Assembly (NCBI RefSeq): GCF_000378105.1
Contig: NZ_KB899254.1
Coordinates: forward strand, 62,001-126,000
Direction: 5' to 3'
DNA from: Rubritalea marina DSM 17716
GTDB lineage: Bacteria; Verrucomicrobiota; Verrucomicrobiia; Verrucomicrobiales; Akkermansiaceae
DNA length: 64,000 bases
The notes under the pieces are model-generated. The model was not told the origin of the DNA and searched no databases. It was given only the letters and a program-made list of their open reading frames with translations. Of this stretch, positions 42,713-51,064 are shown piece after piece (position 1 is the stretch's first letter; each line of letters starts with the position of its first letter). The translations under genes and the position numbers were made by a program.

Positions 42713-43396
42713 ATGGAGTCACTGGAAGATAAAATTGGATACAAGTTTCGCAATTCATTGCTACTGGCTGAGGCTTTGACCCATCCGAGTTTAGCGTATG
42801 AGACGCAGCGACCCCACTTTGACAACCAGCGCTTAGAGTTTCTGGGGGATGCCGTGTTGCAATTGGCTCTGACTGACCACCTATACCAACTTTTCCCAGG
42901 ATTTACCGAGGGAGATTTGACGAAATTGCGAGCGCGCTTGGTTTCTAAGGATGCGTTATTTCATTTTGCTGGCCAGATTGACTTGGGCACTTTTGTGATG
43001 CTTGGGCGTGGTGAGGAAGCAAGTGGTGGGCGTACTAGAGCATCGACGTTAGCGGATGCCTTTGAAGCGCTATTGGGTGCTATTTATCTGGATGGTGGCT
43101 TTGAGGTAGCGCGTGATGTGGTCCTGAAGGTGACGAGTGACGAGCTTGATAAAATAACGACGAAGCCTGAGGAGAAGAACCCTAAGGGCTGTCTCCAGGA
43201 GGCCTTGCAATCGATTTTCCCGGAGAGTCCTGTATACCAATTAGTCAGCGAAGAAGGTCCAGATCACGACAAAAGCTTTGTGGTCGAAGTTCACTGGCAA
43301 GGGAAAGTGTTGGCACAGGGCGGTGGCCGCAATAAAAAGCAGGCTGAAGCAGCAGCTGCGAACCAAGCTCTCAAAGATAAAAGCTGGAAGAAGTGA
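42713..43396 (+). CDS. rnc: Ribonuclease III
   Basis: 227 residues. IGYKFRNSLLLAEALTHPSL and NQRLEFLGDAVLQLALTDHL are the RNase III signature with the catalytic Glu and Asp; LADAFEALLGAIYLDGGFE has the second acidic pair. Residues about 155-225 form a double-stranded RNA-binding domain (NPKGCLQEALQSIFPESPVY, GGGRNKKQAEAAAANQAL). It cleaves double-stranded RNA in rRNA processing. No era or lepB lies next to it. Confidence 0.96.
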   Translation: MESLEDKIGYKFRNSLLLAEALTHPSLAYETQRPHFDNQRLEFLGDAVLQLALTDHLYQLFPGFTEGDLTKLRARLVSKDALFHFAGQIDLGTFVMLGRGEEASGGRTRASTLADAFEALLGAIYLDGGFEVARDVVLKVTSDELDKITTKPEEKNPKGCLQEALQSIFPESPVYQLVSEEGPDHDKSFVVEVHWQGKVLAQGGGRNKKQAEAAAANQALKDKSWKK

Positions 43397-43611
43397 TTTT
43401 TTCGCGACTTTCTTACGTAGCTTGCAGACAGTGAGTGGTATACGATTGGTTACAGCATTTGGCTGGATGTGACAGAAATGTGAACGGAAGTTTTCAGGAA
43501 TTTGTTGGTAATTTCGGTTTTGTGCGTTTATTGCCATTCAACCTTCATTTTTTGCGGAGCGTGGCTTCCCATCAGTGATAGGTTCAAATCCAAAGGATAC
43601 AACAACACATT

Positions 43612-44757
43612 ATGTTCAATAATTTCCCATTCCACCGCGTAAACTGGAAGACCAGCCTCTTCCTCATATTCACCACGCTTTTTGCATTAGTAGGTACCCC
43701 ATGGTACTTCCTGGCCTTTGAGCTCACCACCCAAGAGCTGATCTTCCAGCTCAGTTGGTTCTTCTTCTTCTGTGTCGCCACGATCATGAGTATCACTCTA
43801 GGCTACCACAGACTATTCTCTCACCTTTCTTTCAAGGCGAAGTGGCCAGTGCGCCTCGCCACGCTTGTCTTTGGTGCTGCTTCATTTGAGAACTCCTGTC
43901 TCAGCTGGGCATCAGATCACCGCCATCACCACAAGAACTGCGACCACGACGGCGATCCTTATGATATTTCCCGTGGTTTCTTCTACGCACACGTAGGCTG
44001 GTTGCTCTTCAAACTCGACCCTATGCCATTGCAAAACAACGTGAACGACTTGAAGAAGGACAAGCTTGTGATGTGGCAGAATAAGTGGGTGCATCTTATT
44101 GGCCTCATCGTAGGTCTAGTGATTCCGCCGATCGTTGGTTATCTATTTTTCGGTGCCCAAGGAGCACTCGGCATGTTGATCCTTACCGGGTTCCTCCGCA
44201 TCGTGGTGGTGATGCATTGTACCTTCTTCATCAATTCACTATGCCACACCATTGGTAAGCGCCCATACAACTCTGATAACTCGGCACGCGACTCTGGGAT
44301 TATGGCCGTGTTCACCTGTGGTGAAGGGTATCACAACTACCACCACTCCTTTCAGCATGACTACCGTAATGGCGTGAAACCATGGCAGTTTGACCCGACC
44401 AAGTGGATGATTTGGATCCTCTCCAAGCTGGGCTTGGCTTCGAATCTTCGTCGTGTGCCACAGGAGAAAATCCTTCTCGCTGAAATGCGTGAAGCGCAGC
44501 GACTCATCGAGAAAAAGCGCGAGAATGCGGGTCTCAACCAAGACGCTCCACAAGAGGCTTGTGCAGCGCGTCAGCGCGCTGAGGAAGTTCTTGAAGGCTT
44601 TGCCTCTACCATCAGTGACCTCTATGCTACTGTGGAAAAGTCCCTGGCTGACAAAGCAGCTCTCTCCAAGGCTAAGCTCACGGAGATCGAGGGTGACATC
44701 CATAGCGTGGTGCGCAAGATCAGCCAATTCAAGCCAGTGCTGGCGAAGGCGAAATAA
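43612..44757 (+). CDS. Membrane fatty-acid (acyl-CoA/acyl-lipid) desaturase with helical C-terminal extension
   Basis: 381 residues. The three His boxes of delta-9-type desaturases are complete: GYHRLFSH, DHRHHHKNCD and GEGYHNYHHSF. Four membrane helices surround them. The di-iron centre would introduce a double bond using oxygen and an electron donor. Residues about 290-381 (EMREAQRLIEKKREN, ADKAALSKAKLTEIEGDI) are a long charged helical tail beyond the usual end. The start MFNNFPFHRVNWKTS fits. Confidence 0.9.
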   Translation: MFNNFPFHRVNWKTSLFLIFTTLFALVGTPWYFLAFELTTQELIFQLSWFFFFCVATIMSITLGYHRLFSHLSFKAKWPVRLATLVFGAASFENSCLSWASDHRHHHKNCDHDGDPYDISRGFFYAHVGWLLFKLDPMPLQNNVNDLKKDKLVMWQNKWVHLIGLIVGLVIPPIVGYLFFGAQGALGMLILTGFLRIVVVMHCTFFINSLCHTIGKRPYNSDNSARDSGIMAVFTCGEGYHNYHHSFQHDYRNGVKPWQFDPTKWMIWILSKLGLASNLRRVPQEKILLAEMREAQRLIEKKRENAGLNQDAPQEACAARQRAEEVLEGFASTISDLYATVEKSLADKAALSKAKLTEIEGDIHSVVRKISQFKPVLAKAK

Positions 44758-44779
44758 GCACAGCACAATTCAACTTACC

Positions 44780-44816
44780 AACACCTATGAGGCTCATGCT
44801 TTGTAGGTGTTTTTTT
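44780..44816 (+). terminator. Rho-independent terminator of the desaturase gene
   Basis: AACACCTA (44780-44787) pairs with TAGGTGTT (44804-44811), followed by more T's, 23 bases past the stop codon. Confidence 0.8.
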
Positions 44817-44898
44817 GTGCTACGTTTGGGGAGGGTTAATACGTCACGAAGGCGATCGATCCTTGACCGTGAGAGGGGGATTTAGCAGAGTGCGCGGC

Positions 44899-45933
44899 AT
44901 GACGCCTAGCCAGTATCAATTTGCACGCAACCTCCTCTTCAAGCTTGATGCAGAGACCGCTCACCATGTGTCTCTGGATTTGTTGAAGACTGCTGAAAAG
45001 GTGGGGCTGTTGAAGTTTTTTTCAAGCAAGCCACCGCAGAGCGAACCGGTTGAGTGCATGGGTTTGCAGTTTCCGAACCCGGTGGGTCTTGCTGCAGGGC
45101 TGGACAAAGAAGGAGCGGTGATCGATGCGCTTGGTCGCTTGGGCTTTGGTTCGGTAGAAATCGGCACGATCACCCCCAAACCTCAACCAGGTAATCCCAA
45201 GCCACGCTTGTTCCGCATTGTGGAGGAAGAGGCGATCATCAACCGCATGGGATTTAATAATGTGGGGATCGAGCAGGGAGTGGCTAATGTGAAATCATCC
45301 AAAACTTACCAAGGCATTGTGGGTTTCAATATTGGCAAGAACAAGGTGACGCCGAACGAATTCGCGATTGATGATTACACGCGGGCATTGCGTGGTTGCT
45401 GGGGTGTTGCGGACTACGTGACGATCAACATTTCTTCACCCAACACACCAGGCCTGCGCGACTTGCAGGCGGCTGACGACACTGCCCGATTGCTTGAAGC
45501 GGTAAAGAAGCAACAAGCGTCCCTAGAGGAGGAATCAGGAGTGAAGATGCCGATCGCCTTGAAGGTGGCACCTGACATGGGGAGTGAGCAAATCGAAGAG
45601 CTCTCCAAGGTCTTTCTCAATGGTGGTCTCGAAGGGCTAGTGGCCACGAATACCACGATCAGTCGTGAGGCTGTACTCGGTAGACCGCATGCGCAAGAAG
45701 CAGGCGGGCTCTCAGGTCGACCTGTGACGCAACGTTCTACTGAGGTGATTGCGGAGTTTTATAGCCATCTTGGTAAAGAAATCCCAATCATTGGAGTCGG
45801 TGGAATCATGACCCCTGAGGACGCGATCGAGAAATTTGATGCAGGTGCAAGGATCGTACAGCTCTACACGGGCTTCATCTACCATGGCCCGCCCTTGGTG
45901 CATGCCATCCTCAATAAACTTGCGTCGAAGTAA
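44899..45933 (+). CDS. pyrD: Dihydroorotate dehydrogenase (quinone), class 2
   Basis: About 344 residues. The N-terminal helical pair (YQFARNLLFKLDAETAHHVS) marks the membrane-associated class 2 enzyme that passes electrons to quinone. FPNPVGLAAGLDKEGAVIDA, VEIGTITPKPQPGNPKPRLF and NRMGFNNVG are the FMN and substrate motifs; ITINISSPNTPGLRDLQ-type segment VTINISSPNTPGLRDLQA carries the catalytic Ser. The ATG at 44899 is chosen over one at 44815 because it matches the family start. Confidence 0.95.
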   Translation: MTPSQYQFARNLLFKLDAETAHHVSLDLLKTAEKVGLLKFFSSKPPQSEPVECMGLQFPNPVGLAAGLDKEGAVIDALGRLGFGSVEIGTITPKPQPGNPKPRLFRIVEEEAIINRMGFNNVGIEQGVANVKSSKTYQGIVGFNIGKNKVTPNEFAIDDYTRALRGCWGVADYVTINISSPNTPGLRDLQAADDTARLLEAVKKQQASLEEESGVKMPIALKVAPDMGSEQIEELSKVFLNGGLEGLVATNTTISREAVLGRPHAQEAGGLSGRPVTQRSTEVIAEFYSHLGKEIPIIGVGGIMTPEDAIEKFDAGARIVQLYTGFIYHGPPLVHAILNKLASK

Positions 45934-45969
45934 GTTCTGCGTCATAAATGTTTCTAACCATTTATGACT

Positions 45970-46242
45970 ATGAAACGCATTATTATTTCACTCGGAGCCC
46001 TCACGTCAGCCTTTGCCTTTTCTAGCTGCCAGCCAGCGAACAACGCACAGGCGAATGCGGGTACAGGTGCTCTACTCGGTGCTGTAGCAGGTGGCATTAT
46101 TGGGCATCAATCTGGTAGTGCTGCAGAAGGGGCCGCCATTGGTGCAGCCCTTGGTGGCGCAGGTGGCTACGCGGTTGGTAATGAAAAGGACAAACGTCAG
46201 CAGCAACAATACCAACAGCCACAGCCGCAGGGTAGCTACTAA
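45970..46242 (+). CDS. Small glycine-zipper lipoprotein
   Basis: About 90 residues. MKRIIISLGALTSAFAFSSC is a lipoprotein signal. GALLGAVAGGIIGHQSGSAA and AIGAALGGAGGYAVGNEK form a glycine zipper, followed by a Gln/Pro-rich tail (QQQYQQPQPQGSY). Likely an outer-membrane lipoprotein. A second ATG two codons upstream (45964) is possible. A terminator follows. Confidence 0.78.
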   Translation: MKRIIISLGALTSAFAFSSCQPANNAQANAGTGALLGAVAGGIIGHQSGSAAEGAAIGAALGGAGGYAVGNEKDKRQQQQYQQPQPQGSY

Positions 46243-46273
46243 GTGAGCCTTCCAGACACCTAACCATTCGATC

Positions 46274-46303
46274 AGGCATTGCAATGTTGCGATGCCTTTT
46301 TTC
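46274..46303 (+). terminator. Rho-independent terminator after the glycine-zipper gene
   Basis: AGGCATTGCAA pairs with TTGCGATGCCT (46274-46296; one wobble pair, 2-base loop), followed by six T's. Confidence 0.8.
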
Positions 46304-46378
46304 TGGATCGGCAGCTCGTGGGAATAAGTTCGCTGTGGATGCTATCCTATGATTACAGATTCTAATACTATACACCCC

Positions 46379-48535
46379 ATGAATTCACGTCAGACACTTC
46401 AATCGATTCTCCTTTTCTTCGCTTTATTGATCTCGCCAGCGATGGCACAATTTGGAAAGCCCCGAGTGCAAGGGGAAGTGATTTCCGAATTTACTCAAGT
46501 GCAGCCCGGGCAAGAATTCCGAGTAGCAATGAAGCTCAAGCACGACAAAGGATGGCATAGTTATTTCGTGAATGACGGGATTGGCAATTCGATTATCCCT
46601 GAGCTCAGCATCGAAGTCCCGGAGGGTTGGAAGTCGGGGGAGCTTCAATTTCCTGCGCCGCATGAGTTCGACTTTGCGGGTGCCAAAGTCTATGGTTACG
46701 AGGGGGAGCATTATTTTATCAAGACGCTCACCGCCCCAACGGAATTAGCCGCTGGAAGCACAGTTGAAATTCCAGTGAAAGCGTCATGGCAGGCATGTGA
46801 CAATACATCCTGTTTGCCTCCCAATAGCAGTGCGGACACCCTGATCTTGAATGTGGGGGCTGAGCCGGTAGCCAACGCAGCCTTCTCCTCATTCAAGGAG
46901 TATGCCAAGAAATACTTCCCCAATCCCGTCTTGCCCAGCGACTGGGAAGTGAGTGCGGCTGAATCTGCAGACGGTGGAATCACCTTATTCATCGAGGGAG
47001 AGCTTCCTGAAGGTAGCCATTTTTACGAGTTGGATAAGCAGATTGATGTCCAAGCTGCGCGCACACACACTGCGGAAGGTGACGTGCACCGTTTCGCGGG
47101 TAAGCGGAATATGGGCAATGCGCTTGGTGGTGAGGCTGGCCCCCAGCTGGAGCGCTTGCGTGGGATTCTCCACAGCCCAAGCTCCTTGGGAGAAACTGGA
47201 AATCAGACATTCCTGATTGACGTTCCTTTCGGAGGAGGCGGGTCTTCCTCTTCGGCTGTAGCTGCGGGTGATGCTGAAAAACCTGCCGTAGAAGCGGACG
47301 GCCTAGCCACTCCATTGGTTTTTGCTTCATTGCTGTTGGGTGGCCTGATTCTCAACCTGATGCCTTGTGTGTTTCCGGTGATTGGCCTGAAGATTATGGG
47401 CTTTGTCCAGCAAGCGGGCGAAGATACGAAGAAAATCAAGCTGCACGGACTCACTTTCACTGTTGGTGTTTTATTGAGCTTTTTGGTCCTTGCTGCTGTT
47501 TTGTTTCCGCTGAAGGCCACGACGACATTGGGAGCGCAGCTTCAAGAACCTTGGGTAGTATTCTCGGTTTTGATTGTGATGTTCATGTTGGCTTTGAGTA
47601 TGGCTGGTGTGTTTGAGATCGGGGCGACCGCGACTTCTGCAGGCGGCTCGCTTACGCAGAAGGATGGCCTGGCTGGAAGTTTTTTCTCTGGTGTGCTTGC
47701 GGTGGTGATTGCCACACCTTGTTCCGCTCCATTTCTCGGGCCGGCTATTGGTGCGGCATGGAAGTTTAATGGGCCGCTCTTCTTCATGGCATTACTGACA
47801 ATGGGCGTGGGTCTCGCGCTTCCGTATATCACGTTGTCGTTCTTCCCAAGTTTGGTGAACAAATTGCCTCGCCCAGGAGCCTGGATGGAATCGTTCAAGC
47901 AAGGAATGTCCTTTTTACTTTTCGCCACAGCTGGCTACTTGCTATGGATTTACAACGCGCAAGTGGGGGATGTGGGGCAAAAGGGGCTCGCTGTGATGCT
48001 GGGGCTCACACTCTTTGCTACAGCGGGGTGGATCTACGGTCGTTGGAACACGCTGGCCAAACCGGCGAAGACACGTGCGATTGCTAAGTTGCTAACCATC
48101 TTGTTTTTTGCGGGAGGTTTCGTTATCGCCATGCCCCCGAAGGCGCAAGACCCAGAATTGGCTGCAGCCGAAGCCGCTGTACCTGAAATTCTATGGGAGA
48201 AATGGACGCCTGAAAGGGAGCGCGAACTTCGCGACGCGGGTACTCCAGTTTTCGTCGATTTCACTGCCAAATGGTGCCTGACTTGTCAGACGAATAAAGC
48301 GACAGCATACACCGCGGAGGTGCGTCAATACATCCATGACAATGGTATTGTGACGCTAAAGGCGGACATGACATCGTCAAATGCGGAAGCAACCAAGGCG
48401 ATCCATGCGTTGGACCGTTCCGCGATTCCTGTGAATGTGTTGTATGCTCCCGAGGATACGAAGCCTCACGTCACTAGCGAGGTGCTGCGCCCAGGATACT
48501 TGCTCGATTTCTTCCAAGAGCGTATCGAGAAGTAG
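46379..48535 (+). CDS. dsbD: Thiol:disulfide interchange protein DsbD-type
   Basis: About 718 residues in the three-part DsbD layout. Signal peptide (LQSILLFFALLISPAMA). A periplasmic DsbC/DsbD-like N-terminal domain has the Cys pair in ASWQACDNTSCLPPNS. Eight membrane helices carry LNLMPCVFPVIGLKIMGF and VVIATPCSAPFLGPAIGAA, each with its redox Cys. The C-terminal thioredoxin domain is FVDFTAKWCLTCQTNK. It moves electrons from cytoplasmic thioredoxin to periplasmic thiols, for example for c-type cytochrome maturation. The ATG at 46379 begins the signal peptide. Confidence 0.93.
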   Translation: MNSRQTLQSILLFFALLISPAMAQFGKPRVQGEVISEFTQVQPGQEFRVAMKLKHDKGWHSYFVNDGIGNSIIPELSIEVPEGWKSGELQFPAPHEFDFAGAKVYGYEGEHYFIKTLTAPTELAAGSTVEIPVKASWQACDNTSCLPPNSSADTLILNVGAEPVANAAFSSFKEYAKKYFPNPVLPSDWEVSAAESADGGITLFIEGELPEGSHFYELDKQIDVQAARTHTAEGDVHRFAGKRNMGNALGGEAGPQLERLRGILHSPSSLGETGNQTFLIDVPFGGGGSSSSAVAAGDAEKPAVEADGLATPLVFASLLLGGLILNLMPCVFPVIGLKIMGFVQQAGEDTKKIKLHGLTFTVGVLLSFLVLAAVLFPLKATTTLGAQLQEPWVVFSVLIVMFMLALSMAGVFEIGATATSAGGSLTQKDGLAGSFFSGVLAVVIATPCSAPFLGPAIGAAWKFNGPLFFMALLTMGVGLALPYITLSFFPSLVNKLPRPGAWMESFKQGMSFLLFATAGYLLWIYNAQVGDVGQKGLAVMLGLTLFATAGWIYGRWNTLAKPAKTRAIAKLLTILFFAGGFVIAMPPKAQDPELAAAEAAVPEILWEKWTPERERELRDAGTPVFVDFTAKWCLTCQTNKATAYTAEVRQYIHDNGIVTLKADMTSSNAEATKAIHALDRSAIPVNVLYAPEDTKPHVTSEVLRPGYLLDFFQERIEK

Positions 48536-48542
48536 GGGGGCT

Positions 48543-48581
48543 AAAAAAACATGCCACTGAGCTCGAAAACCCAGTGGCATG
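48543..48581 (-). terminator. Terminator between dsbD and the outer-membrane gene
   Basis: CATGCCACTG (48550-48559) pairs with CAGTGGCATG (48572-48581). A-run 48543-48549 gives T's on the minus strand, so it mainly serves the gene at 48618. Confidence 0.75.
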
Positions 48582-48617
48582 CACCTTACTATCTAACTAA
48601 TGGAAATACTTGTTTGT

Positions 48618-49541
48618 TTAGAATGTGAACACGGCATCGACAGTGATGCGTGATTTCATTAGCCCGTTTTCTTCATCGGTGAGAGGAGCTTCGTAGGCGG
48701 CACCTACGTTGAAGCGGTCGGTGAATTTGTAACGTGCTCCGGCGGCCAAAGTGACTGCGTCTTTATTGAGTTTGCCATTGCTGGCCCCTAAGTTGAGCAG
48801 GTCGCTACTATCAAATTCAACCAGAGGCCCTAAGGGAGCCCCTTGGCCTTTTCCTTCCGAGAGTACGCGGAACCAATTGAGTTCGATTAGAGGGACAAAT
48901 TTTTCGGTGACGTGGTAACTCACGTGGCCGCTCATGAAACCAGTGGTGGATTCTTCATTGCTATCGAAGGGTAGGTGCACACCCGCTGAGCCGGAGAACT
49001 GCCATCCTTTGTGCAGCTTTAATCCAGTAAGAAGTAGGTTGGTGGCGCCATTCCCATAGCCTTGGAACACATCACGGTTGCCAGTAGGAACCTCAAGTAC
49101 CGCTGAGCCGGAGAGGGCAAATTGCTTTTCGTGATCGAGAATGAAGGCATATTTTAGACCCGCAGCAAGGTTGGCGAAGCCGTTGGTTTGTTGCAGGGTT
49201 TGGTCTGGGTTGAAATCAATGTAGCCATCCTTGGTGGCGATGAGCGAGAGTCGCTCGTTGAAGGCGAATTCAAATTGCACGGCAATGAGGTTCAGGTCGC
49301 CACCCACTGGCACTTGAGTGCCCGCTGCGTTGACTTTGTTTGGGTGTTGCTGGTGCATGAAGATCGGGTGGATGTTGGTCTTCGGTACCGCGCTACCATG
49401 GTAAGTTGGGTTGGAAATCGGTAGAATCGCATCTGCGAACCCGTTCATCGGGGTATCCGGTACCGTGACGAGGGGAGTGCCCGCCTGAGTGGCAGCAGTG
49501 GCACATGCGAGGAGGAGTGTTGGGAGTATGTGTTGTTTCAT
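48618..49541 (-). CDS. Outer-membrane beta-barrel protein (transporter-like)
   Basis: 307 residues. Signal peptide MKQHILPTLLLACATAATQA. Regular beta-hairpins follow: LIAVQFEFAFNERLSLIATK, FANLAAGLKYAFILDHEKQF, GWQFSGSAGVHLPFDS, and the last strand SRITVDAVFTF ends in Phe. This resembles the outer-membrane family annotated as phenol-degradation MetA-like or transporter, without proof of a substrate. It is divergent from the PocR-AraC regulator and may be its target. Confidence 0.72.
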   Translation of the reverse strand: MKQHILPTLLLACATAATQAGTPLVTVPDTPMNGFADAILPISNPTYHGSAVPKTNIHPIFMHQQHPNKVNAAGTQVPVGGDLNLIAVQFEFAFNERLSLIATKDGYIDFNPDQTLQQTNGFANLAAGLKYAFILDHEKQFALSGSAVLEVPTGNRDVFQGYGNGATNLLLTGLKLHKGWQFSGSAGVHLPFDSNEESTTGFMSGHVSYHVTEKFVPLIELNWFRVLSEGKGQGAPLGPLVEFDSSDLLNLGASNGKLNKDAVTLAAGARYKFTDRFNVGAAYEAPLTDEENGLMKSRITVDAVFTF

Positions 49542-49568
49542 AGTTTTCGTTTTTATGTGTGTGTTCTG

Positions 49569-49620
49569 CTGAGGTTCTATCCTCAGATTGATACACGTTA
49601 GCCTAACGATAAATGTTAGG
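49569..49620. promoter_or_regulatory. Two inverted repeats between the outer-membrane gene and the PocR-AraC gene
   Basis: CTGAGG-N6-CCTCAG (49569-49586) and CCTAAC-N7-GTTAGG (49602-49620) are both perfect in their arms and lie in the 154-base divergent region. They are candidate operators. The first could also form a hairpin in the leader of the outer-membrane gene. Confidence 0.45.
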
Positions 49621-49695
49621 ACTCAGCGTTTCTTATACACGATTGAGGCATAATCTGCAAAGTGTAATCCTAGTTGGCACAGTTTATTAATCTTT

Positions 49696-50673
49696 ATGGA
49701 AAGGACTGCATGGAGTTGCAGCATAGTGTCTACTATGTTAATTTCAGGAATTGATATGGGGGGGCTAGCGAATACATCTAGATTGAAAGCGGATGAGCAA
49801 GATCTGATCTACAATCGTCTGCTAAGTTCTGAATTGTTTCAAATCTACCGGCAGGCTTTTGAGCAGGTGACTGGGCAGTCGATGGCTTTGATCCACCCTA
49901 ACATTGCAGAGTCTCCTGATTCTGAGGCGAAGCATTGCACGAATGAATTTTGTAATTTGATGCTCGAGCTCGATGTCTGCAAGGAACGTTGCAGGGAGCA
50001 CACCCTGGATCTTTCGAAGCGGATTGATCATCAGGCTGTGACCGCAAAGTGTGATGCGCAGATTACCACCACGTTGATTCCAGTTCAGAGTAAACATGGC
50101 CTGGTGGCTTATCTACGCGCTGGCCAAGTGCGTATGAGCCATGAAGAAATGGATCCAGAGTTTTTTCTCAAGACATCGCAAGGGATGCCGCCGCGAGTGG
50201 CACGTGCGATCCTCACAAGCTTTCATCGATCTAAGGTCTACACGAAGGGGGATTACCAAGCGCAGTTGACGCTCTTGGGAGCATTCGCGATTCAACTGGG
50301 AGATCTAGCAAGCCAGCAGCTTATCGGCCCAACGAACCGAGGCGAAGAGTTGATTCAAAAGCTCAAGACATACATCAATCGTCACTTGAGTGAAAAGCTT
50401 ACCTTGCAGGTTCTATCAGACCATTGCAAAGTGACTCAGACATATCTCTGTAAGCAATTCAAGAAGGTGACTGGTTTGACTATTATTGAGTACATCAACC
50501 GTCACCGGATTGAAAAGGCTAAGGACATGTTGAAGCAAGAAGAATTGAAGGTGATCGAGGTTGCATACGCCACCGGCTTTCAGTCTCTCTCGCAGTTCAA
50601 TCGGAGCTTCCAGCGATACGCTGGTCAGTCGCCCACGAAGTTCAAATCCTCACTGACACCGCAGATCACATGA
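49696..50673 (+). CDS. PocR-domain AraC-family transcriptional regulator
   Basis: 325 residues. The N-terminal half is a PocR-type sensory domain: LLSSELFQIYRQAFEQVTGQ, HCTNEFCNLMLELDVCKERC and ITTTLIPVQSKHGLVAYL. The four Cys in HCTNEFC and VCKERC form a possible metal, heme or ligand site. The C-terminal AraC domain has LQVLSDHCKVTQTYLCKQFK, the first helix-turn-helix, and VIEVAYATGFQSLSQFNRSF, the second. Starts at 49696, 49738 or 49756 are possible. It is coupled by ATGA overlap to a heme lipoprotein gene. Confidence 0.88.
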   Translation: MERTAWSCSIVSTMLISGIDMGGLANTSRLKADEQDLIYNRLLSSELFQIYRQAFEQVTGQSMALIHPNIAESPDSEAKHCTNEFCNLMLELDVCKERCREHTLDLSKRIDHQAVTAKCDAQITTTLIPVQSKHGLVAYLRAGQVRMSHEEMDPEFFLKTSQGMPPRVARAILTSFHRSKVYTKGDYQAQLTLLGAFAIQLGDLASQQLIGPTNRGEELIQKLKTYINRHLSEKLTLQVLSDHCKVTQTYLCKQFKKVTGLTIIEYINRHRIEKAKDMLKQEELKVIEVAYATGFQSLSQFNRSFQRYAGQSPTKFKSSLTPQIT

Positions 50674-50999
50674 AATCATTCATCACCGTATTGCTAGGTT
50701 TAGCAGCCTTACTTAGCCTCGGGGCTTGTGTTTCTCCGCAAGCTAATGACCCATTGGCCCCGACGGAAGCCATGGCTTCCGAGTCTGGTTATCCAATCGA
50801 TGACCTTGGGAAGGGCTATGCGATATTCCAACGCCAATGCACGCAGTGTCACGAGCGTCGAATTCCCAATGAAATCCCGACCAAAGAGTGGAAGCACATT
50901 GTGCCTGGGATGGCTTGGAGCGCGGGCCTTTCCAAGGAAGAAGAACGACTTGTGACCGAGTACATTATTGCCGCGAGCCGCGTCAAGCAACCGCTCTAA
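50670..50999 (+). CDS. Single-heme c-type cytochrome lipoprotein
   Basis: 109 residues. Lipoprotein signal MKSFITVLLGLAALLSLGAC. The mature protein has one heme site, CTQCHERRIP, and a likely Met ligand in HIVPGMAWSAGLS; LVTEYIIAASRV is the closing helix. The fold is that of small class I cytochromes c. The ATG overlaps the regulator's stop (ATGA), so the regulator and cytochrome are made together. The electron partner is unknown. Confidence 0.82.
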   Translation: MKSFITVLLGLAALLSLGACVSPQANDPLAPTEAMASESGYPIDDLGKGYAIFQRQCTQCHERRIPNEIPTKEWKHIVPGMAWSAGLSKEEERLVTEYIIAASRVKQPL

Positions 51000-51064
51000 T
51001 CGAGTGGCTTGCTCGTCGGAAAAAGGTTGAAAGTTAGGGCATTCGCCTATCTATTGCCCCTCAG

